Shown here in pieces: positions 7,388-14,452 of a DNA stretch of 23,304 nucleotides. The stretch's first letter is position 1. Every line of letters starts with the position of its first letter. Below the pieces are notes generated by a model. The model was not told the DNA's origin, ran no database searches, and was given only the letters and a program-made list of their open reading frames with translations. A program made the position numbers and the translations under genes. The stretch is taken from positions 1 to 23,304 of the forward strand of contig JAEWHG010000199.1 in NCBI GenBank assembly GCA_023387935.1, in the 5' to 3' direction. The stretch is from Bacillota bacterium (GTDB lineage Bacteria; Bacillota; Clostridia; Peptostreptococcales; Natronincolaceae).

Positions 7388-7420
7388 TTAAAAGCCTTTG
7401 GACATCCCAAAGGCTTTTAA
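7388..7420. terminator. Intrinsic terminator after proS
   Basis: A perfect 14-base-pair stem (TTAAAAGCCTTTGG with its complement) and five-base loop, ending in TTTTAAT on the minus strand, lies nine bases after the proS stop. The symmetrical A/T ends would allow it to work in both directions, though no plus-strand gene approaches it. Confidence 0.88.
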
Positions 7421-7428
7421 TAAATTTA

Positions 7429-8871
7429 CTAATATGCTTTAGCTAAATATACCATGTGTTTCGCTTCTTTACCACAGAATGCACAGGTGTGTCCTAAATT
7501 CTCCTGCTCAAATGGAATACATCTTATAGTAACACCAGTTTCAGCCTTAACATGTTCTTCACATTCTCTTTCTCCACACCACATAGCTTTAACAAAGCCA
7601 GGTTTTATTTCCATAACCTCTTTCATCTCATCGAAGGTTTTTACGATATAGGTTTTTTCATCCCTCATCTTTTTAGCTTTATATAATAAATTATGGTTTA
7701 TATCTTTCAATAATTTTTCTACTGCTTCTTCTAAATTATCTAGAGAGATCGCTTCCTTTTCTAGTTCATCTCTTCTAAATAGCATTGCTTGATTATTTTC
7801 TATATCTCTAGGGCCTATTTCTATTCTTATTGGAACACCCTTCATTTCCCACTCATTAAACTTCCAACCTGGAGAATAGTTATCACGATCATCCAATTCA
7901 ACTCTAAACTTGCCCTTTAATCGACTAAAGAGTTCATTAGCTTTGTCTAATACGCCTTCTTTGTGGGAAGCTACTGGAACGATTACAACTTGAACAGGAG
8001 CCACACCTGGAGGCAATACAAGACCTCTATTATCACCATGAACCATAATAATTCCACCAATTAATCTTGTAGAAACACCCCAAGATGTATGGTAAGGATG
8101 TTTAAGTTCTCCATTTCTGTCAGAGTAAGTAATATCAAATGCTGTTGTAAAATGTTGGCCTAGATTATGAGATGTACCCGCTTGAAGCGCTTTACCATCA
8201 TGCATTAAAGCTTCCATGGTATATGTAGCATATGCTCCGGCAAATTTTTCTTTCTCGCTCTTTTGACCTACTACAACTGGCATTGCAAGTAGTTCTTCAG
8301 CAGTTTCTTTGTAGATATTTAACATCTGCATAGTTTCTGCTTGTGCTTCTTCATAGGTTTCATGTAGTGTATGTCCCTCTTGCCATAAGAATTCAGAAGT
8401 TCTAAGGAATGGTCTTGTGCTTTTTTCCCAACGCACAACATTACACCATTGATTGTATAAGAATGGTAAATCTCTGTAGGATGTTAACCATTTTGAATAC
8501 ATAGAACAAATAATAGTTTCCGATGTTGGTCTAATTAAAAGTCTTTCTCCTAATTCTTCGTCTCCACCATGAGTAACCCACGCCACTTCAGGCGCAAATC
8601 CTTCTACGTGCTCCGCTTCTTTTTTTAATAAGCTTTCTGGAATAAGAAGTGGAAAATAACAGTTTTTGTGCCCTGTTTCCTTAAATCTTTGATCCATATA
8701 ACTTTGAATATTCTCCCAAATTGCATATCCATAGTGCTTAATAACCATAAATCCCTTAACCGGTGAGTAATCAACTAAATCTGTTTTTTTGATTACATCT
8801 GTGTACCACTGTGCAAAATCTACCTCCATTGGGGTAATTTCTTCAACAAATTGCTTATCTTTTTTCGACAT
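7429..8871 (-). CDS. proS: Proline--tRNA ligase, short eukaryote/archaea-like type
   Basis: Class II synthetase that charges tRNA-Pro. The 480-residue protein shows RPTSE (114-118), motif 2 WEKSTRPFLRTSEFLWQEGH (148-167) and the motif 3 region GGIIMVHGDNRGLVLPPGVA. It runs from motif 2 to motif 3 without the large INS editing insert found in standard bacterial ProS. The C-terminal zinc-type domain with cysteines in CGERECEEH and HTCAFCGKE, and the aromatic end YLAKAY, mark the short type. I chose the ATG at 8871, with AAGGAG seven bases upstream; an earlier in-frame start at 8898 would include this ribosome binding site. A proline T-box lies directly upstream. Lack of INS implies that Ala-tRNA-Pro is corrected by a separate editing protein elsewhere. 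Confidence 0.96.
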   Translation of the reverse strand: MSKKDKQFVEEITPMEVDFAQWYTDVIKKTDLVDYSPVKGFMVIKHYGYAIWENIQSYMDQRFKETGHKNCYFPLLIPESLLKKEAEHVEGFAPEVAWVTHGGDEELGERLLIRPTSETIICSMYSKWLTSYRDLPFLYNQWCNVVRWEKSTRPFLRTSEFLWQEGHTLHETYEEAQAETMQMLNIYKETAEELLAMPVVVGQKSEKEKFAGAYATYTMEALMHDGKALQAGTSHNLGQHFTTAFDITYSDRNGELKHPYHTSWGVSTRLIGGIIMVHGDNRGLVLPPGVAPVQVVIVPVASHKEGVLDKANELFSRLKGKFRVELDDRDNYSPGWKFNEWEMKGVPIRIEIGPRDIENNQAMLFRRDELEKEAISLDNLEEAVEKLLKDINHNLLYKAKKMRDEKTYIVKTFDEMKEVMEIKPGFVKAMWCGERECEEHVKAETGVTIRCIPFEQENLGHTCAFCGKEAKHMVYLAKAY

Positions 8872-8944
8872 ATGATATCTCCTTCCTATTTTATACATTG
8901 CAAAATAAAATTACATTACTGCAATAGCAACACTTCTTAAACAA

Positions 8945-8985
8945 TAAAAAATCCCTCATCTCTATACATAATAGAGACGAGAGAT
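8945..8985 (-). terminator. Intrinsic terminator of the Pro T-box leader
   Basis: On the minus strand a 15-base-pair stem, ATCTCTCGTCTCTAT with ATAGAGATGAGGGAT (two G-T pairs), and a five-base loop are followed by TTTTTT. The CTCT near its left foot can alternatively pair with AGAG of the T-box. It lies about 75 bases before the proS start. Confidence 0.92.
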
Positions 8986-9172
8986 TATATTCACCCGCGG
9001 TACCACTCTAATTAACCTAAAAAGGTTCTCTTAACGTATAACGGCACGGACCGGAAGAATCTACTTTTTTCAATTCTTCACTCAAGGACTGGTTCAAAAA
9101 CTAAAGCTTAAAAACCTTCCACCAACGGTTTTCTCTCTGCAAAGCATCATTTCCTACTATTTCCTATCATAG
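8945..9172 (-). promoter_or_regulatory. T-box riboswitch, proline specifier (CCA), controlling proS
   Basis: The leader carries the consensus T-box AGAGTGGTACCGCGG (9009-8995, minus strand) before a strong terminator. In Stem I the 5' strand contains AGG-AAAT-AGTA and the 3' strand GAA-CCA-GT-CCT. AGG pairs with CCT, AGTA faces GAA as in the loop E motif, and the specifier CCA at 9092-9090 is a proline codon read by tRNA-Pro(UGG). The apical loop GTTGGTG between AAACC and GGTTT supplies the GNTG-like tRNA-elbow contact. Uncharged tRNA-Pro is therefore expected to raise proS expression. The exact 5' end is not determined. Confidence 0.93.
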
Positions 9173-9232
9173 ATTTATAATTATAAAATTTACATAATGA
9201 CTTTGTTATTATTAATACATATTCTTTTTAAT

Positions 9233-9261
9233 AGAATAGCCAATTATTCATATAATGTCAA
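9233..9261 (-). promoter_or_regulatory. Candidate promoter for the proS T-box transcript
   Basis: A perfect -35 TTGACA (9261-9256), a 17-base spacer and TATTCT (9238-9233, four of six) lie on the minus strand upstream of the leader. A second possible -10, TATAAT at 9185-9180, is nearer to Stem I but has no good -35. Either could start the leader; the first has the better overall match. The rest of 9262-9318 is AT-rich, with only a weak hairpin. Confidence 0.5.
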
Positions 9262-9318
9262 TAATTTTTATTAATCTTTTAGTTTATCAACTAAAAATAT
9301 GATCTAAAAATTATATAT

Positions 9319-9792
9319 TTATTTTTTAATAATACTAGCTATTGAATTAGAAGCTATACCTTCTCCACTCCCCACAAAACCTAGCCCCTCTGTAGTTGTT
9401 GCCTTAACATTTACCATGTCTATTTCAATCTTTAGAGCTTCTGCAATGTTTTTTCTCATTTCATCTATATATGGTGCCATTTTGGGTTTTTGAGCAATAA
9501 TAGTTGCATCTACATTATTAACAATATAACCTTTATCTTCAATCAATATTCCAACATGATGTAAAAGTTCTAGACTATTTGCCCCCTTATATTTTTCATC
9601 TGTATCAGGAAAATGCTTCCCTATGTCTCCTAGGGCAGCAGCCCCTAAAATAGAATCCTTAATGGCATGAAGTAGAACATCTGCATCGGAATGTCCTAAC
9701 AATCCTTTTTCGTATGGAATATGAACACCACCAATTATTAGTTTTCTATCTTCTACTAGCCTATGTACATCATATCCTATTCCTACTCTCAT
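9319..9792 (-). CDS. ispF: 2-C-methyl-D-erythritol 2,4-cyclodiphosphate synthase
   Basis: Fifth step of the MEP isoprenoid pathway: it cyclises CDP-methylerythritol 2-phosphate with loss of CMP. The 157-residue length is typical of the trimeric family. Zinc ligands are visible as Asp8 and His10 in YDVH and His42 in LLHAI; GHSDADVLLHAI and the substrate loop DIGKHFPDTD (56-65) are conserved. The C-terminal KATTTEGLGFVGSGEGIA segment is also typical. The ATG follows the ispD stop by one base, with GGGGG inside the end of ispD as ribosome binding site, so the two genes are tightly coupled. Confidence 0.96.
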   Translation of the reverse strand: MRVGIGYDVHRLVEDRKLIIGGVHIPYEKGLLGHSDADVLLHAIKDSILGAAALGDIGKHFPDTDEKYKGANSLELLHHVGILIEDKGYIVNNVDATIIAQKPKMAPYIDEMRKNIAEALKIEIDMVNVKATTTEGLGFVGSGEGIASNSIASIIKK

Positions 9793-9793
9793 T

Positions 9794-10492
9794 TTATTGT
9801 TCCCCCTTTCTCATCCTTAAAATTCCTTCACCTAATATTAGGTCTTCAGGAGTTGTAATTTTTATGTTTTCATAGCTTCCATTAATAACCTTTACAACAC
9901 ATCCCAATTTTTCAACAAGCATAGCATCATCAGTTGCAATCATATCACTATTCTCTAATTTATCATATGCTTTTAAAAGCAAATCATATTTAAAAAACTG
10001 CGGTGTTTGAATAGCCCTCAGTTCTTCTCTATTAGGAGTATCCATCACATTCATATTTACATCTACTACTTTAATCGTATCTTTTACGGGAACAGCAGTA
10101 ATACATGCTCCCATATCTTTGGCGACAGCTATACCTTCCTCTATGATATCAGAAGTTATAAAAGGTCTAGCTCCATCATGTACTAATGTAACATAACACC
10201 TAGAATCTACATGTTTTAGCCCATTATAAACAGAATCCCGACGTTCTTTTCCACCTTCTACAACTTTAGTAACCTTATTAAAATTATATTTTTTTATTAT
10301 ACTCTCCTTAACTAACTCCACCTCGCCTTTACCCACAACCAAAATTATTTCGTCTATTAAGTTATTATTTTCGAAAACCTCTATGGTATGAGCAATGATA
10401 GGCTTATCTTCTAAAATTATATATTGCTTATTATACCCTCTATCCATTCTACTTCCTTTTCCTGCTGCTACAATAATAACACTGGCCTTCAA
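9794..10492 (-). CDS. ispD: 2-C-methyl-D-erythritol 4-phosphate cytidylyltransferase
   Basis: Third step of the MEP pathway: transfers CMP from CTP to methylerythritol 4-phosphate. The 232-residue protein has the nucleotide-binding start VIIVAAGKGSRM (5-16) with Lys22 in NKQY, the central VTLVHDGARPF segment and the TPQFF motif, all typical of IspD. I chose the TTG at 10492, with AAGGTGG eight bases upstream, giving the standard MKASVIIVAAGKG start. A GTG at 10504 would overlap that ribosome binding site. It forms a two-gene unit with ispF. Confidence 0.95.
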   Translation of the reverse strand: MKASVIIVAAGKGSRMDRGYNKQYIILEDKPIIAHTIEVFENNNLIDEIILVVGKGEVELVKESIIKKYNFNKVTKVVEGGKERRDSVYNGLKHVDSRCYVTLVHDGARPFITSDIIEEGIAVAKDMGACITAVPVKDTIKVVDVNMNVMDTPNREELRAIQTPQFFKYDLLLKAYDKLENSDMIATDDAMLVEKLGCVVKVINGSYENIKITTPEDLILGEGILRMRKGEQ

Positions 10493-10533
10493 AATTTCTT
10501 CCACCTTCTTTTGTATGTATTTTACTTATTCTA

Positions 10534-10562
10534 ATTATAAGATAATGATCATGTTTCTTAAA
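10534..10562 (-). promoter_or_regulatory. Candidate promoter of ispD-ispF
   Basis: A perfect TATAAT (10539-10534, minus strand) lies about 40 bases before the ispD start, with TTTAAG (10562-10557) 17 bases upstream as a weak -35. It is the only good -10 between the yacL terminator and ispD. Confidence 0.5.
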
Positions 10563-10612
10563 GTAAAATTATATATAGAGATAACCAATATAAATAAATA
10601 ATTAATAAATAT

Positions 10613-10650
10613 AAACAAACCTCCTTGATATACATCGAGGAGGTTTGTTT
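10613..10650. terminator. Terminator after yacL
   Basis: A 17-base-pair stem (10613-10629 with 10634-10650, one G-T pair) and four-base loop lies about 50 bases after the yacL stop. On the minus strand it ends in TTTGTTTATATTT, on the plus strand in TTTGTTTTC. It separates yacL from ispD-ispF. Confidence 0.85.
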
Positions 10651-10699
10651 TCTGAGCACTTAAAATTTTAAGTTTATAATTTCGGATTATCTCAGCTTT

Positions 10700-11806
10700 T
10701 TATGCAGATTTATCTACTAAGGCTTTTGGTTTTGCAAATATCATACGTCCAGCTGCCGTTTGAAGCACACTGGTTACTAGCACATCTATCGTTTGACCAA
10801 TGTATTTTTTGCCACTTTCCACAACGATCATCGTTCCATCATCCAAGTAAGCCAATCCTTGCCCAGATTCTTTACCATCTTTTACTACCTGTACGAGCAT
10901 TTCTTCACCAGGCAATACTACCGGCTTAACTGCATTTGCAAGTTCATTAATATTAAGTACAGGTACACCTTGAAACTCAGCTACCTTGTTTAAATTATAA
11001 TCATTCGTTATAACCTTACCTTCTAATACCTGAGCTAGCTTTAATAATTTAGAATCTACTTCTGCAATATCAGGGAAATCCTTTTCATACATTTTTACTT
11101 CAATATCTAATTCCTTTTGGATCATATTTAAAATGTCCAATCCTCTTCTTCCACGATTACGTTTCAGTGCATCTGAAGAATCAGCTATATGCCTTAATTC
11201 TTCAAGTACGAATCCTGGAATAATTAACGGCCCTTCGACAAATCCCGTTTTACAAATATCTGCTATCCGCCCATCAATTATTACACTAGTATCCAAAACC
11301 TTAGGAGAACCTTGATAGTCTTTTTTAGAACTACGTTCCTTAAGTAAATTTTTCTTAAATATTTCCTGTATATTCGGTAGCTCAATAACCTTCCTAGTTG
11401 CGACCTTAATACCTAAATATCCCATAAATATATAGATTAATGTAGATAAAATAGAACCAAATATAGTGAATGGTATAATTCCAATAACTAAGTTGCTAAT
11501 TAAATAAGCAATTATAAGTCCAATAATTAATCCTACAGATCCTAAGACAATGTCCACCGTAGGGACTTTAGATAACTCGCGTTCTATCCAATTAGCAGTA
11601 TTCCTTCCTTGTCTAATCAACCAAGGTGATAGAATAAACATCATTGCACCACTTGTTAATGCTGAAATTATAATTCCTATCATATAGCTTTTTACATCAC
11701 TAGTAATATTTACCATAGCCATGGCATTGACAATATACATATATAAAGCTATGCCAGTTACAGCCCCGAGAGCGGTCAAAATTCCTCGGATTATTTTATT
11801 TATCAT
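10700..11806 (-). CDS. yacL: Membrane-anchored PIN/TRAM-domain protein (YacL family)
   Basis: A likely membrane-tethered nuclease; its biological substrate is not established. Four hydrophobic segments (about 7-28, 40-60, 85-107 and 108-132) are followed by a PIN domain. The PIN domain starts VLDTSVIIDGRI (170-181) and has candidate metal ligands Asp172, Glu202/Glu203, Asp251 and Asp269. A TRAM RNA-binding domain occupies about 300-358 (VQVVKDGKESGQGLAYLDDG). The 368-residue length and architecture match YacL, found beside disA/carD and ispD in Firmicutes. The ATG at 11806 has AGGAGG eight bases upstream; an in-frame GTG at 11815 lies inside that site and was rejected. Confidence 0.92.
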   Translation of the reverse strand: MINKIIRGILTALGAVTGIALYMYIVNAMAMVNITSDVKSYMIGIIISALTSGAMMFILSPWLIRQGRNTANWIERELSKVPTVDIVLGSVGLIIGLIIAYLISNLVIGIIPFTIFGSILSTLIYIFMGYLGIKVATRKVIELPNIQEIFKKNLLKERSSKKDYQGSPKVLDTSVIIDGRIADICKTGFVEGPLIIPGFVLEELRHIADSSDALKRNRGRRGLDILNMIQKELDIEVKMYEKDFPDIAEVDSKLLKLAQVLEGKVITNDYNLNKVAEFQGVPVLNINELANAVKPVVLPGEEMLVQVVKDGKESGQGLAYLDDGTMIVVESGKKYIGQTIDVLVTSVLQTAAGRMIFAKPKALVDKSA

Positions 11807-11888
11807 TAGATTCACCTCCTATTCATTCATTATGCCCTAAAGAATTATTTTTAAAAGTAAATGCTGTAAATATTTTTACAAATAAATA

Positions 11889-11927
11889 GGAAACTTCTTT
11901 TTGTATATCTTTCAAAGTGAAGTTTCC
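11889..11927. terminator. Terminator-like hairpin after carD
   Basis: GGAAACTTC and GAAGTTTCC (nine pairs), extended on the minus strand by an inner CTTTG/CAAAA region, lie about 40 bases after the carD stop. The following TATTTATTTGT is T-rich but interrupted. It most likely ends the carD transcript before yacL. Confidence 0.65.
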
Positions 11928-11966
11928 GTATCTCCAAAACTCTATACCTTACTTAAAGATAATTTT

Positions 11967-12470
11967 TTATAAAGCTGTATCGGGCATATTCTGTTGCATA
12001 ATAACAGTTTCAATAAGATTAGTTGCTTCCTCTTCTGATATTTCAGCTACAAGTACAATTTCACTCAACAAAATTTGTCTCGCATTACTAAGCATTTTTC
12101 TTTCTCCAGTGGACAATCCTTTTTCTTTATCCATTAGAGTTAAGTTTCTTACAACATCTGCGATTTCATAAATATCTCCAGTTTTAATCAAATCCATATT
12201 AGCACGATATCTTCTGTTCCAATTTTGATGCATTTTAGTCGTATCTGATGCTAAAACTGCTAACACGTTTTCAATTTCTTCAGAATCAATTACTTTTCTA
12301 ATACCTATATCCTCCATGTTATCTAGAGGGATCATAACTTGCATATCTCCAATAGGCATTTTCATTATATAATATTTTCTTCTTTCACCTAGAATTTCTC
12401 TCTCCTCAATAGACTCTATCACACCAGCACCATGGATAGGATAGACAATTTTTTCTCCAATGTTAAACAT
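11967..12470 (-). CDS. CarD/CdnL-family RNA polymerase-binding regulator
   Basis: CarD-family proteins bind the RNA polymerase beta subunit and stabilise open promoter complexes, notably at rRNA and housekeeping promoters. The 167-residue protein begins with the Tudor-like RNAP-interaction domain (FNIGEKIVYPIHGAGVIESI, 2-21). A helical DNA-binding C-terminal domain follows, with conserved WNRRYRANMDLIKTGD, and KGLSTGERKMLSNARQIL. The ATG at 12470 has AGGAGGG six bases upstream. The frame stays open 36 codons further back, but that stretch contains a strong promoter, so the extension is not translated. Position near disA and yacL is typical in Clostridia. Confidence 0.93.
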   Translation of the reverse strand: MFNIGEKIVYPIHGAGVIESIEEREILGERRKYYIMKMPIGDMQVMIPLDNMEDIGIRKVIDSEEIENVLAVLASDTTKMHQNWNRRYRANMDLIKTGDIYEIADVVRNLTLMDKEKGLSTGERKMLSNARQILLSEIVLVAEISEEEATNLIETVIMQQNMPDTAL

Positions 12471-12509
12471 ATTTGACCCTCCTAGAAAATGGCGATTTAC
12501 TTTAAAGTT

Positions 12510-12538
12510 AGTATACAATACATCTATTGATTTGTCAA
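12510..12538 (-). promoter_or_regulatory. Promoter of the carD gene
   Basis: Perfect -35 TTGACA (12538-12533), 17-base spacer and TATACT (12515-12510) on the minus strand, about 40 bases before the start codon. This also rules out the longer reading frame as protein. Confidence 0.85.
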
Positions 12539-12652
12539 GCAAAACGATAATTTTATCACAGGATTTATTGCTTGTCAAATATTATTTTATGTAAATTTAA
12601 TGAAAAGCTTAATATTTTTATACTTCTTAAATAATATTTTTTTGTAGCTACA

Positions 12653-12682
12653 TTGACAAATACAACAATCTAAAAGTATAAT
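12653..12682 (+). promoter_or_regulatory. Consensus promoter of the 131-residue protein gene
   Basis: Perfect TTGACA (12653-12658) and perfect TATAAT (12677-12682) with an 18-base spacer, leaving a leader of roughly 70 bases. It points away from the carD promoter, and about 115 bases separate the two -35 boxes. Confidence 0.88.
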
Positions 12683-12759
12683 TAAAGTAAAATTTATATA
12701 ACAATGATTTATATCTTAGATTTTAGTTAAACAATAAAAAGACTTTAGGAGTTGAACAC

Positions 12760-13155
12760 ATGGACCAATTTTCATTTAATCAATTTCAAGATCAGGTAGA
12801 TGATGTTTTAATAAGGCATAAAAGTGTTTTAGACGTTTTAAGTAAAATTCAAGAAAGTAGTGCTAAGATTAATCGTGCTGTAGTAAAATCCGTTACTGAT
12901 TGTGGTTGTATTCAGATTAATAGCAAAAAACAAAGTGTGCCAGGGGATATTTCATTTTCAGAATTAAAGAACTACATGTCCAACCATGTTGAAGGTTATT
13001 TATGTGATGCTTGTAAAGAAAAAATTGGTGAAGAAATATCTACTAACATATTTTACATTACAGCGCTTTGTAATACATTTAATATGAATATAGATGATAT
13101 GTTAGAAAATTACGCTTCTCAATTAAAAACACTAGGAAAATATGGGCTGCTATAA
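12760..13155 (+). CDS. Conserved clostridial protein with paired cysteine motifs, function unknown
   Basis: A 131-residue cytoplasmic protein with no signal peptide or membrane segment. I recognise the general pattern (FNQFQDQVDDVLIRHKSVLD, then SAKINRA, then CGC) from clostridial proteins often labelled DUF1573 in databases, but I do not know a function. Visible parts are a helical N-terminus (1-45), C48-x-C50, then C82-x-x-C85, which could bind a metal, and a C-terminal helical end (FYITALCNTFNMNIDDMLEN) that loosely resembles MazG-like all-alpha proteins. The ATG has AGGAG eight bases upstream. It is transcribed alone from a consensus promoter and ends at its own terminator, so it is probably well expressed. 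Confidence 0.85.
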   Translation: MDQFSFNQFQDQVDDVLIRHKSVLDVLSKIQESSAKINRAVVKSVTDCGCIQINSKKQSVPGDISFSELKNYMSNHVEGYLCDACKEKIGEEISTNIFYITALCNTFNMNIDDMLENYASQLKTLGKYGLL

Positions 13156-13168
13156 TATACATATTACT

Positions 13169-13196
13169 AAGGGATGAAGAAAATTCTTCATCCCTT
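13169..13196. terminator. Terminator between the 131-residue gene and disA
   Basis: A perfect 12-base-pair stem AAGGGATGAAGA/TCTTCATCCCTT with a four-base loop, ending in CCCTTTCATT on the plus strand. It lies 13 bases after the plus-strand stop and about 25 bases after the disA stop on the minus strand, so it can serve both convergent genes, although the minus side lacks a clear T run. Confidence 0.8.
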
Positions 13197-13221
13197 TCAT
13201 TATAATTATCCAATTATTTAA

Positions 13222-14298
13222 CTATATATGCCGATCTAGAAGCACTTGTTCTTGCAATCTTCTTAAGCCTTCTTTAATAGCTCTAGCTCTAACCTCACCA
13301 ATACCATCAACATCATCTAATTGGTCCGTAGATGCTTTAAGTATCTTCTGAAAGTTAGGAAACTGTTTTAGTAAATTATCAATTACTGCTAAAGGTAACC
13401 TAGGTATTTTATTTAAAATTCTATATCCTCTAGTAGATACTGAAATATCCAATGCATTAATATTTGACCCATAACCTAAATTTTTTGCTATGGCTGATAA
13501 ATCCAACAGTTCTTCTGAGGTTAATCCACGTAATGTTTTATGAATGGCGTTTTCATCCGTTTCTAGACTCAGCTTATAATCCTTAATTACGTATTTACCA
13601 TCCTCTACCACATTTGCAACTAACTCTTTCATCTGCATACTTACCAATCTGCCCTCATTGCCCAGTTCATAAATATACTTATCTACCTCCTGAACAACCT
13701 TTATAACCATTTCAGTTCTTTGTATAACAGTAGCTACATCATAGACAGTAACTAAATCTTCAAACTCCAAAGCACTTAGATTTATCATCGCTTGATCTAG
13801 AGCAACTTTATATTTTTCAAGGGTTTGAATAGCCTGATTCGCTTTAGTTAAAATTTTATTAGTATCCTGCACAATATACTTACTATATCCTTTATATAAC
13901 GAAATAATATTCCGTCTCTGTGAAATTGAAATAACCACTTGTCCAGTTGCTTTGGCTACCCTCTCAGCAGTCCTATGGCGCGTTCCTGTTTCAGCAGAGT
14001 AGATTGATGGATCAGTCATTATTTGTGTATTCGCATACAGAATTTTTTTGCTATCATTACTTAAAACAATGGCTCCATCCATTTTACATAGCTCATATAA
14101 GTATGCTGGGGAAAAATCTACATTTATGGCAAAACCTCCATCTATCATTTCTTTTACATCTTCACTATCACCAATAACTATAAGTGCACCGGTTTTTGCC
14201 TTTAATACATTTTCCAAGCCTTCCCTTAAAGGAGTTCCTGGAGCTACCATTTTAATAGCATCCAATAATTGGCTATCTTCCACTCGTGATTCTTTCAA
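13222..14298 (-). CDS. disA: DNA integrity scanning diadenylate cyclase DisA
   Basis: Makes cyclic di-AMP from two ATP, as an octamer that scans DNA and slows synthesis at branched structures. The 358-residue protein has the DAC domain with DGAIVLSND (Asp74-Gly75-Ala76) and GTRHRTAER (105-113), the two catalytic motifs. A helical spine comes next, then a C-terminal helix-hairpin-helix DNA-binding region (LDDVDGIGEVRARAIKEGLR). The start is TTG at 14298, with GGGAGG nine bases upstream; no in-frame ATG gives a full-length DAC domain. radA lies 154 bases upstream with no terminator between, so the two are probably co-transcribed, which fits the reported RadA-DisA partnership in Bacillus. Confidence 0.96.
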   Translation of the reverse strand: MKESRVEDSQLLDAIKMVAPGTPLREGLENVLKAKTGALIVIGDSEDVKEMIDGGFAINVDFSPAYLYELCKMDGAIVLSNDSKKILYANTQIMTDPSIYSAETGTRHRTAERVAKATGQVVISISQRRNIISLYKGYSKYIVQDTNKILTKANQAIQTLEKYKVALDQAMINLSALEFEDLVTVYDVATVIQRTEMVIKVVQEVDKYIYELGNEGRLVSMQMKELVANVVEDGKYVIKDYKLSLETDENAIHKTLRGLTSEELLDLSAIAKNLGYGSNINALDISVSTRGYRILNKIPRLPLAVIDNLLKQFPNFQKILKASTDQLDDVDGIGEVRARAIKEGLRRLQEQVLLDRHI

Positions 14299-14452
14299 AA
14301 AATTCTGCCTCCCTTACAACCTGTTTAATACTATAATCTATATTTTTCCCTACGATTACTAATTTTAACATTATTCTTTCAATTAATCTATACTGCATTC
14401 CATATTAATACAAATTTATCTAAATTCCTACTTATTCCCTATTTTATTAGTT

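Noticed and set aside
9277..9296. Hairpin TTTTAGTT/AACTAAAA after ispF as a terminator
   Set aside because: The eight-pair stem is almost all A/T and has no T run on the minus strand; too weak to call, though ispD-ispF has no other visible terminator.
12471..12578. 36-residue extension of the CarD-family protein
   Set aside because: The stretch contains the promoter (TTGACA-17-TATACT) and the AGGAGGG site for the ATG at 12470.
14299..14452. Separate promoter or terminator between radA and disA
   Set aside because: No GC-rich hairpin with a T run and no paired -35/-10 boxes with proper spacing; co-transcription is the simpler reading.
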